In this document: one piece after another, positions 15,230 through 23,584 of the stretch
How positions within the stretch are numbered: the first letter of the stretch is position 1
Layout of the letters: every line of letters starts with the position of its first letter
From: Candidatus Binatia bacterium
GTDB taxonomy: Bacteria; Desulfobacterota; Binatia; UBA9968; JAJDTQ01
Reading direction: 5' to 3'
DNA: 40,827 nucleotides
Assembly (NCBI GenBank): GCA_022823055.1
Contig: JAJDXX010000202.1
Span: 1-40,827 of the forward strand
Made by a program: the position numbers and the translations under genes
Notes under the pieces: generated by a model
The model's input: the letters and a program-made list of their open reading frames with translations, nothing else
What the model was told of the DNA's origin: nothing
Databases searched by the model: none

Positions 15230-16411
15230 TTACCCCGCTTTCTTCTCGCCTTCTTTCCAGACCACGGCACCCGCCGTCGTGGGCACGCACGCGGCCTTGT
15301 CGGGGTCCCGGATAATCCCCTTGGGATCCTCGCCCCGTTTGACCGCCTCGATGGCGGTCCGAAGTATCCTGCGGAACATCAATACCCCTTCATCCGATGT
15401 GACGTGATGCTCCAACCGGTGGTTGGCGATCTCGCCCTGCCCTTCCTGGGCCTCCTTGTCGTCGGGATGGCGCTGGCTGTACTCGTAGCTCGTGTCCGCC
15501 CTTCCCCCGGGTGCGAGCTTCGCGCGTCCGCTCAAAACGGTCTCGTCCACGTCCTCGGGCATCCACCGGATGTTGGCCGACCTGACGTGCGTATCGTCCA
15601 CGGGAACGCAAAAGGAAACCTGGGTCACTTTCCGGGTCCTGAGCTCGTCCGTGTAAACCAGGTGGGCGTTCAAGGGCATGACCATTTCCCAGATCAACTC
15701 GGCCCATCGGCCGCCGTCGAGCTTCTGGACCATGAGGAAACGCATGCCCATCTCCGTCTCTTCATATCGGAGTTCCTCCGGCAGCGAGGTGAACACCTGA
15801 GTGGGAAACTGCGAACCGCTGTGAAGCGTATGCAGCCACACGGTGTGCAGCGCATCCATGAGGTTTTCCTCTGTCTGGAGCCAGTTGCAGTCGACGGAGC
15901 CCCCTATGCGCGGCCCGAACCTGGCGTGGAACTTCCCTCCCTCGTGGACCCAGGCGTCGTATTTGGGCAGCTCCGGCATCTTCTCCAGGGGTCCCATGTA
16001 GGCGAAGACCAGGCCGCCGAACTCCCTTACCGGGTAAGCAGGATGCCAGAGATGGTCCTTCACCGTGCTCTCGGGCGGCTCCAGCGGCATGTCGAGGACG
16101 CGCCCCTCCACGTCGTAGAGCCAGCCGTGGTAGCAGCAGCGAAGTCCGTCCCGCTCTACCTTCCCGTATTCCAGGGAAGTGCCCCGGTGGCTGCAGCGGA
16201 AGAAGAGCAGCCCCGGCCTGCCTTCGCCGTCCCGGAAGGCCACGAGATCCTCGCCAAGGATGCGGATGCGCCTGGGAAGATCTCCCAGGTCGCGGGACAG
16301 GCACACGGGCTGCCAGAAGCGGCGCATCAACTCGCCGCACGGCGTGCCGGGGCCGACACGGGTCAGTTCCGGATCGATCTCGGGAATCTTGAAGCCGTAA
16401 GCGCTCCTCAT
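15230..16411 (-). CDS. Rieske-type aromatic ring-hydroxylating oxygenase (intact paralogue)
   Basis: A 393-residue oxygenase with Rieske ligands Cys73, His75, Cys92, His95 and mononuclear iron site ENLMDALHTVWLHTLH (Asp186, His189, His194). Very similar along its full length to the frameshifted gene at 7870-9050, including the C-terminal DKEAQEGQGEI and GIIRDP segments. I prefer the ATG at 16411, where the protein begins MRSAYGFKIPEIDPEL exactly like the paralogue, with AAGGGG upstream; an in-frame GTG 21 bases earlier is less likely. It lies between a TTT receptor gene (upstream, 137 bases) and a coupled cupin, implying uptake and oxidation of one compound. No reductase gene is visible. Confidence 0.93.
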   Translation of the reverse strand: MRSAYGFKIPEIDPELTRVGPGTPCGELMRRFWQPVCLSRDLGDLPRRIRILGEDLVAFRDGEGRPGLLFFRCSHRGTSLEYGKVERDGLRCCYHGWLYDVEGRVLDMPLEPPESTVKDHLWHPAYPVREFGGLVFAYMGPLEKMPELPKYDAWVHEGGKFHARFGPRIGGSVDCNWLQTEENLMDALHTVWLHTLHSGSQFPTQVFTSLPEELRYEETEMGMRFLMVQKLDGGRWAELIWEMVMPLNAHLVYTDELRTRKVTQVSFCVPVDDTHVRSANIRWMPEDVDETVLSGRAKLAPGGRADTSYEYSQRHPDDKEAQEGQGEIANHRLEHHVTSDEGVLMFRRILRTAIEAVKRGEDPKGIIRDPDKAACVPTTAGAVVWKEGEKKAG

Positions 16412-16548
16412 CAAGCCCCTTCTCGCCGGCACGATTCTTTCGGGAACACCAGGCCGAGACGTGCCACCGGCCGGGCCGCACGCATGGACAAGCCATACGC
16501 CAACGCATCCCGGCCGGTGGAGTATTCGCGGAGGCTCGGGAAGCTCCG

Positions 16549-17544
16549 CTATTTCTTCTTCGTCAGAGCTTCCTCGAATATATCCGAGTACTGGTTGATC
16601 AAGCCGTAGAAGCCCTCAAGCATCGTGTTCCAGTCGTCGCGCACGACCGCGGATATCCTGGCCTTCATCCTCTTGAACCTTTCGAGGACCTCCGGATCCT
16701 TCAGCGCCGTCTCGAACGCCCTCTGCAGGATCTCCTGCCGGTCCTTGGGCATGCCCGGCGGAGCCGTCACCACGCGGTGAGAGGCGAGAACCCTGAGCTG
16801 TGGAAAGCCCAGTTCCCCCACGGTGGGGACATCCGGGTACCTGGGGTCGCGCTCGTCCAGGTAGACCCACATGGCCCTCATGTCGCCGTCCTCCACGAAA
16901 CGCATCTGGCCCGGGGAATCCAGCCCCAGGGCCCTGGCGTGACCCTCCCCCTGGACGATCCCCTGGTTGGCCGCCGGAGCACCCGGATAACCCAGGATGA
17001 ACCTGGGATTGAAGCCCATGACCTTGGCGGTCAGGAGGTTCGTAATCCATCCGGTGGCGCCGACTCCCGTGCCCGTGAGAAGCACCTCTTTGGCGTCCTG
17101 GAAGTCCTTGAGATTCTGGAAATGGGTCTTGGCGCCCACCGCCCATACGTAGGGGCCGGACGAGATCCGTCCGAGCCAGGAGAACTCCTTCAGCTTGTAA
17201 ACCGGCTTGGGACTCGCGAACAACTCGGAGACGATGGCCCCGGGTATGTTGACGGTCCCGATGGTGTAGCCGTCGGGCTTGGATTTCCAGAGGATGTTCC
17301 AGGCAATGCTTCCGCCGGCGCCCGGCCGGTTCCTGAGAATGACGTTGACGCCGAGAGCCTTCTTCAAACCCACACTCACGGCTCGGCTGTGAAGATCGAA
17401 CCCGCCCGCCGGGGCGTAGGGGATCAACCACGTAATGGTCTTGCCCTTCTCCGGCCATGTGCCTTGAGCTGATGCATCCTGTGCCGGTACGGTCATCGCA
17501 AGGACGACCAACAAAAAACCAATGCTCATCAGGTTACGCAACAT
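16549..17544 (-). CDS. TTT-family (Bug) periplasmic solute receptor
   Basis: A 331-residue extracytoplasmic receptor. The ATG at 17544 has GGAGG 7 bases upstream and begins a signal peptide (1 to about 27, ending QDASA). Diagnostic segments are ITWLIPYAPAGGFDLHSRA, ILRNRPGAGGSIAWNIL and VTAPPGMPKDRQEIL. It differs considerably from the receptor at 2736-3824, so it probably binds another ligand. No TctA/TctB nearby. It is first in the receptor-Rieske-cupin unit, behind the palindrome-bearing promoter at 17723-17752. In similar clusters such receptors bind aromatic acids, which fits the Rieske partner (inference). Confidence 0.9.
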   Translation of the reverse strand: MLRNLMSIGFLLVVLAMTVPAQDASAQGTWPEKGKTITWLIPYAPAGGFDLHSRAVSVGLKKALGVNVILRNRPGAGGSIAWNILWKSKPDGYTIGTVNIPGAIVSELFASPKPVYKLKEFSWLGRISSGPYVWAVGAKTHFQNLKDFQDAKEVLLTGTGVGATGWITNLLTAKVMGFNPRFILGYPGAPAANQGIVQGEGHARALGLDSPGQMRFVEDGDMRAMWVYLDERDPRYPDVPTVGELGFPQLRVLASHRVVTAPPGMPKDRQEILQRAFETALKDPEVLERFKRMKARISAVVRDDWNTMLEGFYGLINQYSDIFEEALTKKK

Positions 17545-17722
17545 CGGGCACCTCCGTGTTGATGATCTGCCGCTAATCACTCGCACTCGCCGCCCGGCCG
17601 TGCCGTCGGCTTCAGTTACTTCTTCAGGGCCGCCTTGAAAGCCAGCTAATCGTTTTGCTTGGATATTTGTCCTCCGCATGGGGCACCTACGGGGCACCTC
17701 CCGCGTGGGTTTGCGTCGCACT

Positions 17723-17752
17723 CCCGTATCATACGGGCAACTGAACTGTCAA
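17723..17752 (-). promoter_or_regulatory. promoter with palindromic operator for receptor-Rieske-cupin unit
   Basis: On the minus strand TTGACA (17747-17752) is followed by a perfect palindrome CCCGTATcATACGGG (17723-17737), which overlaps where a -10 element (TATGAT or GATACG) would lie. The spacer is not ideal (13-16 bases), so the exact -10 is uncertain. The GTAT-N-ATAC core resembles operators of GntR-type regulators, though no regulator gene is in the window. The first start codon is about 180 bases downstream. Confidence 0.42.
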
Positions 17753-17811
17753 CGAGCCGACCGCCTTGCGTAATACGGCGCGCGGCCAATGGAATGCACT
17801 GGAGCACGAGG

Positions 17812-18435
17812 TCAGACGAGGCTCTTGAAGTGGCTCAGATCCCCCTGCCCTTCACGCAGGATGGCGATGCGGTCGTCCACCAGCGAGATCACGCTGGACG
17901 CAAGCACCGGAAGAGTGCCGCACTCCATGATGAGGTCCACCCGATGCCCGAAGATCGATTCAAGGTCGGCGGGGTTCGTCACCACTTCCTCGTTGCTCTC
18001 GTTGGCGCTGGTGCTTACGACAGGGTTGCCGAGCTGCTCCACCAGCGCCAGCGGCACCGGGTGGTCGGGGATGCGGATGCCGACTGTCTTCTGCTTGGAC
18101 TGGAGCACCCTGGGGGTCTCCTTGGTGGCGGTGAGCACAAAGGTATAGGGCCCCGGAAGAAACCGCTTCAGGATGCGGTGCACGAAGTTGGACACGTGGC
18201 CGTAGCGGCTCACCTGCACCAGGTCGGAGCACACGAACGACATGGGCTTGTCGGCGTCGCGTCCCTTGATGCGGCGGATACGCTCCACCCCCGCCTTGCT
18301 GGTGACGTCGCAGCCCAGGCCGTAGATGGTGTCGGTGGGATAGATGATGACGCCGTCGCGCTTGAGCACTTCGACGGCACGGTCCACGTGCCGTCCCTTC
18401 AGGTGTTGGGGGTCGATGCTGAGAGTCGTGGCCAT
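17812..18435 (-). CDS. tsaC: L-threonylcarbamoyladenylate synthase (TsaC/Sua5/YrdC family)
   Basis: Makes threonylcarbamoyl-AMP from threonine, bicarbonate and ATP, the first step of t6A modification of ANN-decoding tRNAs. The 207-residue protein is a single YrdC domain: GVIIYPTDTIYGLGCDV near the N-terminus, the KGRDADKPMSFVC stretch with the conserved K-R-x(3)-KP-like pattern, and VSTSANESNEE late. The Sua5 C-terminal domain is absent, so it is the short TsaC-like form. The ATG follows GGGAGA. It lies 37 bases downstream of an ornithine-cyclodeaminase homologue on the same strand, probably only by co-transcription. Confidence 0.92.
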   Translation of the reverse strand: MATTLSIDPQHLKGRHVDRAVEVLKRDGVIIYPTDTIYGLGCDVTSKAGVERIRRIKGRDADKPMSFVCSDLVQVSRYGHVSNFVHRILKRFLPGPYTFVLTATKETPRVLQSKQKTVGIRIPDHPVPLALVEQLGNPVVSTSANESNEEVVTNPADLESIFGHRVDLIMECGTLPVLASSVISLVDDRIAILREGQGDLSHFKSLV

Positions 18436-18472
18436 GTGAGGTCTCCCGGAAAGAGGCGATGATGGTCAGGGT

Positions 18473-19552
18473 TCAAGGGGAAGAGACGTCGGTCCGCCGC
18501 GTCATGAACAGGTCCACCGGCAGCCGGGTGCCGAGGTCGCGCTTCTTCGCCTCTTCCAGCACCAAGTGACCGATGGCGGCGAACTGGATACCCATGCCGC
18601 AGTTGTTGTTGTGATGGGTGATCTCGGAGGCGGTGGTGCGCCCGGCGATGATCCCGTTGACCAGGTCCCCAAGCTCGTGGATCTGCTCCCAGCCGATGAT
18701 GCCCTTGCGTATGGGCGACATCAGCTCCGGCTGCTCGTCGATCTCCACCTGCTCCTTGGAGTTCACCACGATGAGGTCGCAGTTCTCGATGGCGGCGTCG
18801 TCCAGCTCCCGGCGCTTGTCGAACCAGTCCGGGCCGATCATGGACACGAGATGCGTGCCCGGCTCCAGCAGGTCGCCGTCGAACACCGGGTCGCCGGAGT
18901 TGGTGGCGGTGACCACGATGTCCGAGTCGTGGACCACGTCCTCCGGGCGCCGCACCGCCCGCGCCTTCACGCCGTAACGCTCGGTCACTTCGGCGGCAAA
19001 GCGCTTGCGGTTCTCTTCGCGGAGGGAGAACACCTTGACCTCCTGGATGTCCCGCACCGCGCACAGGGCATCCACCTGCCCGTGGGCCTGGGTGCCGCTG
19101 CCGAAGATTCCCAGCACCGACGCGTCGGGCCGCGCCAGGTACTTCGCCGCCACGCCGCTGGTGCCGCCCACGCGCAGCGCCGACAGGTAGTGGTCGTGGA
19201 CGATGCCCTTGAGAGCGCGATCCTTGATGCTGAAGAGCAGGACAAAACCCGAGAAGTCGCCGGGGAACTCCATGCGGCTGCCGCCGCCGACGTTGCGGAA
19301 GCGTATCTGCGACGAATCGAGACGGACCGCGGCCGTATCGAACGCCGGCACCGCGCCGGGGATGACGTTCAGCCAGTACCAGGTGCGTTCCTGTCCCTCC
19401 AGAGGCATGTGCAGCCGGCGTCGCGGCATCCCCTCCGCGATCTTCCGGCCCAGCTCGACGTAGGCCGTTTCCACGGCCTCGACGATCTCCTCCATGTCGA
19501 GGAGGCCCTCCATGTCGTCGTTGGTCAGAACCCTTACGTCGTCGTCAGGCAT
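18473..19552 (-). CDS. ornithine cyclodeaminase/mu-crystallin family reductase (copy 1)
   Basis: NAD(P)-binding protein of the OCD/mu-crystallin family, members of which include ornithine cyclodeaminase, alanine dehydrogenase and ketimine/pyrroline reductases. I start at the ATG at 19552 (359 residues, GGGGAA about 9 bases upstream); earlier in-frame starts would add non-family sequence. Rossmann motif LGIFGSGTQAHGQ, preceded by RVGGTSGVAAKYLARPDA, is intact. The segment MIGPDWFDKRREL keeps an Asp where ornithine cyclodeaminase has its catalytic Asp, but the C-terminal G-x-G-x-Q-F-A-A motif has Phe where most family members have Asp. True ornithine cyclodeamination is therefore doubtful. First in a unit with TsaC. 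Confidence 0.88.
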   Translation of the reverse strand: MPDDDVRVLTNDDMEGLLDMEEIVEAVETAYVELGRKIAEGMPRRRLHMPLEGQERTWYWLNVIPGAVPAFDTAAVRLDSSQIRFRNVGGGSRMEFPGDFSGFVLLFSIKDRALKGIVHDHYLSALRVGGTSGVAAKYLARPDASVLGIFGSGTQAHGQVDALCAVRDIQEVKVFSLREENRKRFAAEVTERYGVKARAVRRPEDVVHDSDIVVTATNSGDPVFDGDLLEPGTHLVSMIGPDWFDKRRELDDAAIENCDLIVVNSKEQVEIDEQPELMSPIRKGIIGWEQIHELGDLVNGIIAGRTTASEITHHNNNCGMGIQFAAIGHLVLEEAKKRDLGTRLPVDLFMTRRTDVSSP

Positions 19553-19652
19553 GCTGCGGTTCCCCACGGACAGCCCCTTGGCCGTCCCTCGGTTCGGTTC
19601 TTCCATCGCACGGTCCGCCCCCGCTTGCAGCGGCCGCGCGCCATCGTGCTCA

Positions 19653-19681
19653 ACGTAGACCGACCGGCCGCGGACCGTCAA
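19653..19681 (-). promoter_or_regulatory. possible promoter of the OCD-like/tsaC unit
   Basis: TTGACG (19676-19681) and CTACGT (19653-19658) on the minus strand, 17 bases apart, about 100 bases upstream of the start codon at 19552. The -35 is good and the -10 poor. Confidence 0.3.
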
Positions 19682-19843
19682 CCGACGCCGGGGGTTCCAA
19701 CCAGCGCCGGTGTGGCGTCCGGTGAATTCGCCAATACACCGGCATGAATGCGCAAAAAATTGATGGTAAGGTCACAAGTTGTGGTGCGTTGAAGAGACGG
19801 CCGTACGCGCGCCGGCACGACCATGGCCTGAAAGGACAGGAAT

Positions 19844-21655
19844 TTGAAACAAACAGGTTTCCGGGCAACGATGGCGGTCATCATTTGGGCCCTCGGCACC
19901 GTTTTCATCCCGGTCGTTCATGCGGTTGCCCAGCAAACGGCCCCGCGGGACACCGGCCTGATCGCGCGGCTCAAGGAAAACGCCGCCCGGTTCGAGTACT
20001 CCATCGGCAAGCCGGGCGGAACCTTGACCCTGTCTACGATCTCCGGACCTAAGACGTTCAATCTCGCCATCTCGACCGAAACGTCCTCCACCCAGATTCT
20101 CGACTACGTGTTCGAGGGGCTGGTCGAAACCTCCTGGCTTACCGCCGAGGTGGAACCGAGCCTGGCCGAACGTTGGGAATCGTCGGAGGACGGTCTCGTC
20201 TGGACGTTTTTCCTGCGCAAGGACGTGGAATGGGCCGACGGGGCTCCCTTTTCGGCCGACGACGTCATTTTCACATTCTCCAAGATCGTCTACAACGACG
20301 CCGTCCCGGCATCGGCCCGGCCGGGCCTCACCATCCGCTACCGCGATGACGCCACCCAGGCGTGGAGAAAAGGCCAGGCCAAGGTCGAGAAAGTCGACGC
20401 GCACACGGTCAGGTTCACCCTGCCGGCGCCCTTTGCGCCTTTCCTGCGGGCCATGGGTACGCCCATCTATCCGGCACACATCCTGGAGAAGCACGTGGAC
20501 GACGGAACCTTCACGTCCACATGGGATGTCGGCACCAAGCCGGACGACATCATCGGCACCGGGCCCTTCGTCATCCAGCGCTATGACGCGGGGGAGCGCA
20601 TCGTCCTCAAGAGGAACCCGCGGTACTGGCAACGGGACGCGGCCGGAAACGCCCTGCCGTACCTGGACCGCGTCGTCTACCTGGTGGTGCCCAACCTGGC
20701 CACCGCGCTGTTGAAGTTTCAGGCGGGTGAAACCGACCTCCTGGAGGTATCGGGCGAGCACTATCCGATCCTGAAACCGCAGGAAGCGGCGAAGAACTTC
20801 ACCCTGTACAAGCGGGGACCGAACTTCGGCACCACCTTCCTCGCCTTGAACATGAACGCCGGCAAGAATCCCAACAACGACGCTCCATTCGTCGATCCCG
20901 TCAAGCTGAAGTGGTTCCGGGCACTGGACTTCAGGAAGGCGCTGGCGCACAGCATCGACAAGGACAGCATCATCGACAACGTCATGAACGGACTCGGCTA
21001 TCCACAGTGGGCGGCGGTGAGCCCCGCGGCCGGCGACTTTCACAATCCGAACGTGACCCGGTACCCGTACGACATCCGCAAGGCCAACACGCTGCTCGAC
21101 AGCCTGGGCTGGTTCGACGTCGACGTCGACGGTGTCCGGGAAGACGCCGAAGGCAACAGCCTCGTCTTCAACCTCGCCACCAACTCCGGAAATACCGTGC
21201 GGGAACGTGTATGCACGCTCATGAAGCAGGACCTGGAGAGGATCGGCATCCGCGTCAACCTCAGGTTCCTGGAGTTCAACAAGCTCGTATCCCAACTCAC
21301 CAGCACCTACGATTGGGAAGCCATCGTCATAGGCTTCACGGGGGGCGTGGAGCCTCACCACGGCATCAATTTCTGGCATTCCAGCGAACGCCTTCACTTG
21401 TGGTTCCCGAACCAGGAAGAGCCGGCCACGGAGTGGGAGAAACGGATCGACGAGCTCTTCGTCCGCGGAAGCCGCGAGTTGGAACACGGGAAGCGGGTCG
21501 CCCTCTACCGGGAGTTCCAGCAGATCGCTTCCGATCACGTCCCGGTGGTCTATACGGCGCTCGCCGAGCGCATCACGGCGCTCCGAAACCGCTTCGGCAA
21601 TGCGACACCGACCCTGTTCGACCTGTTCGACCCACGCAGACTTCACTTGAAGTGA
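19844..21655 (+). CDS. ABC transporter substrate-binding protein, peptide/nickel family (SBP_bac_5)
   Basis: Periplasmic family-5 binding protein of 603 residues, at the long end of the family. It has a signal peptide (about 1-28, ending PVVHAVA), the family entry segment VFEGLVETSWLTAEVEPSLAERWESSEDG, then DVEWADGAPFSADDVIFTF and later FRKALAHSIDKDSI. The TTG at 19844 follows AAAGGACAGGAAT; no better start exists. It is followed by two permeases on the same strand, so it is the receptor of an oligopeptide/opine-type importer. The ligand may be a peptide, sugar oligomer or other bulky solute. Confidence 0.92.
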   Translation: MKQTGFRATMAVIIWALGTVFIPVVHAVAQQTAPRDTGLIARLKENAARFEYSIGKPGGTLTLSTISGPKTFNLAISTETSSTQILDYVFEGLVETSWLTAEVEPSLAERWESSEDGLVWTFFLRKDVEWADGAPFSADDVIFTFSKIVYNDAVPASARPGLTIRYRDDATQAWRKGQAKVEKVDAHTVRFTLPAPFAPFLRAMGTPIYPAHILEKHVDDGTFTSTWDVGTKPDDIIGTGPFVIQRYDAGERIVLKRNPRYWQRDAAGNALPYLDRVVYLVVPNLATALLKFQAGETDLLEVSGEHYPILKPQEAAKNFTLYKRGPNFGTTFLALNMNAGKNPNNDAPFVDPVKLKWFRALDFRKALAHSIDKDSIIDNVMNGLGYPQWAAVSPAAGDFHNPNVTRYPYDIRKANTLLDSLGWFDVDVDGVREDAEGNSLVFNLATNSGNTVRERVCTLMKQDLERIGIRVNLRFLEFNKLVSQLTSTYDWEAIVIGFTGGVEPHHGINFWHSSERLHLWFPNQEEPATEWEKRIDELFVRGSRELEHGKRVALYREFQQIASDHVPVVYTALAERITALRNRFGNATPTLFDLFDPRRLHLK

Positions 21656-21710
21656 CCGGCATTGCGGCGCCGGTCCGGGCCCAGGTCACGGAGAACCGGA
21701 CGATCCGAAC

Positions 21711-23579
21711 ATGACCGCATACATCGCACGGCGGCTGCTGATCACGATTCCGTCGCTCTTCGCCCTGACCTTCGTGATCTTCATGATCATCCAGATCGCT
21801 CCCGGGGACTACTTCCACCAGTGGGCCCTCCAACCCGACCTCGATCAGCGGCAACTGCGCCAGTGGAAACGCGAGTTCGGCGCGGACAAGGGCTGGGGCA
21901 TCCAGTACCTGCGATGGCTGCGCGGCGTGTTGTTCGACATTCGTTTCTCGAGCGAGCGCGTGCGCATCGCCGACTTCGAGTACAGGGACCTCGCCGCCAA
22001 CCGGAGCGCCTACGCAATATCCGGCACCGCCACGCCCATCCTGGTCCCGCTGCCCGAGGACGGCACCTTCGGCCTGGGCTTCAACTTCGAAGCGCCCGGA
22101 GAGATCGGCGTGCTGGGCAGGACGGACAACCCCAACGCCGCCAGTCAACGGCCCGGCAATCACTGGTCCGGCGATGACTTCCAGTCCGTCGAGATGGAAC
22201 TCCGCAACGACCGGGTGAGAGGGGCCGACGTTTTCCTGCGCATTCAGGACGGCAACGGCAAAGCCTTCCAGGAGCGGCGCTCCATCGATACGGACGAACC
22301 CGCATCCGTCGCGCTGACCGACGCCGACTACGCCCGTTTCGGCGTGGACCGGAACAAGCTCAAGGGGCTGTTCCTGTTCGCGCAACAGCGCGGCGGCCGG
22401 CCCGCGGTACTGGAAGTCTCGTGCCGGACGGGTGGTACGGTGGCGGGCGCCGTGCATCATACGCTGGACCCCTTGCGCCGTCTGGCCCTGGTCCGCAATG
22501 CCCTCCCGCCGGAACTCGGAGACTTGAGCCGCTGTGACCGCGTCGCCTTCAGGATCATCCCGGCGCCGGCGCCGCCCATGACGGCGACCGTGACGTTCCG
22601 GGACATGGACGCCAACGCTTACGCGACGGACGTACGCCTGCGCCCCGGGGTCACCACCTCCCTGTCGGTGGACTTCACGGAACTTCACGCCGCGGGTCTG
22701 GATACCACGCGCATGGGGCCCATCTCGTTCCGCGGCGACGTCCCGGGGTCGCTCTTCGTGGACGAGATCCGGCTCGAGCAGGCCGGCAGCGGCTTCCATG
22801 TGGGCGCGCCGGACTTCGGCAAGTCCATCGCGAACCGCCAGCCCGTCTGGACCACCATGTGGCCCTTTCTCAAGAACACCATCCTGTTGAACGTGCTGGC
22901 CATTCTCTTCACCTGGCTCCTGTCGCTGCCCATCGGCATCTACTCCGCCACCCATCCCTACTCCTGGAGCGACAAGGCCTTCGGCTTCATGGCCTACATG
23001 GGCATGGCCGTCCCCTCGTTCTTCCTGGCGCTGTTGCTGCTCTACGGCGCATCCCTGACCTACGATCTCGACCCGGCCAACCCGTTCTACGAACTTCTTC
23101 CCATCGGAGGGCTCACGTCCGCGAACTACCACGACCTTGGCACGTGGGGGCGGATGACGGATCTGGCGCGTCACCTGGTCCTGCCGGTGCTGGTGCTGGG
23201 AACCGGCGCCATGGCGGCGCTGGTGCGGGTGCTGCGGGCGGAGTTCCTCGACAAGAGCCACATGCAGTTCGTCGTCACGGCACGAGCCAAGGGCCTGTCC
23301 AATGCCATGGTGAACTACAAGCACATCCTGAGGAACGCCGTTACCCCGTTCGTGGCTGGCTTCGGCTCGCTCCTGCCCACCCTCATCGGCGGCTCGGCCC
23401 TGGTGGAGATTGTTTTCGGCTACCCCGGGATCGGGCAACTGATGCTGACCGCCGTACGCTCCTACGACATCTATGTGGTCATGGCCAGTTCGCTGGCGGG
23501 GGGACTGCTGCTGATCATCGGCAACCTCCTTGCCGACATCCTGCTGGCATGGGTCGACCCACGCATCAGCTACCGGTAG
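21711..23579 (+). CDS. ABC permease DppB/OppB type with ~295-residue periplasmic insertion
   Basis: Inner-membrane permease of 622 residues, about twice the usual 310-340 for DppB/OppB. TM1 (residues 8-29) and the normal post-TM1 stretch ending DIRFSSERV (about 85) are followed by a long soluble segment to about residue 380. The remaining TMs follow from WPFLKNTILLNVLAILFTWLL onward, with the coupling-helix region ARAKGLSNAMVNYKHILRNAV. The insertion looks like two beta-sandwich domains; the second ends SLFVDEIRLEQ, reminiscent of galactose-binding/CBM-type jelly rolls (inference from pattern only). By topology it faces the periplasm. Start ATG at 21711, 55 bases after the receptor gene; the next permease begins 5 bases after its stop. 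Confidence 0.9.
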   Translation: MTAYIARRLLITIPSLFALTFVIFMIIQIAPGDYFHQWALQPDLDQRQLRQWKREFGADKGWGIQYLRWLRGVLFDIRFSSERVRIADFEYRDLAANRSAYAISGTATPILVPLPEDGTFGLGFNFEAPGEIGVLGRTDNPNAASQRPGNHWSGDDFQSVEMELRNDRVRGADVFLRIQDGNGKAFQERRSIDTDEPASVALTDADYARFGVDRNKLKGLFLFAQQRGGRPAVLEVSCRTGGTVAGAVHHTLDPLRRLALVRNALPPELGDLSRCDRVAFRIIPAPAPPMTATVTFRDMDANAYATDVRLRPGVTTSLSVDFTELHAAGLDTTRMGPISFRGDVPGSLFVDEIRLEQAGSGFHVGAPDFGKSIANRQPVWTTMWPFLKNTILLNVLAILFTWLLSLPIGIYSATHPYSWSDKAFGFMAYMGMAVPSFFLALLLLYGASLTYDLDPANPFYELLPIGGLTSANYHDLGTWGRMTDLARHLVLPVLVLGTGAMAALVRVLRAEFLDKSHMQFVVTARAKGLSNAMVNYKHILRNAVTPFVAGFGSLLPTLIGGSALVEIVFGYPGIGQLMLTAVRSYDIYVVMASSLAGGLLLIIGNLLADILLAWVDPRISYR

Positions 23580-23584
23580 CGCCC

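Noticed and set aside
17610..17650. Minus-strand remnant resembling the last residues of a TTT receptor (FKAALKK then stop)
   Set aside because: Only seven or eight codons with a stop just before; could be chance.
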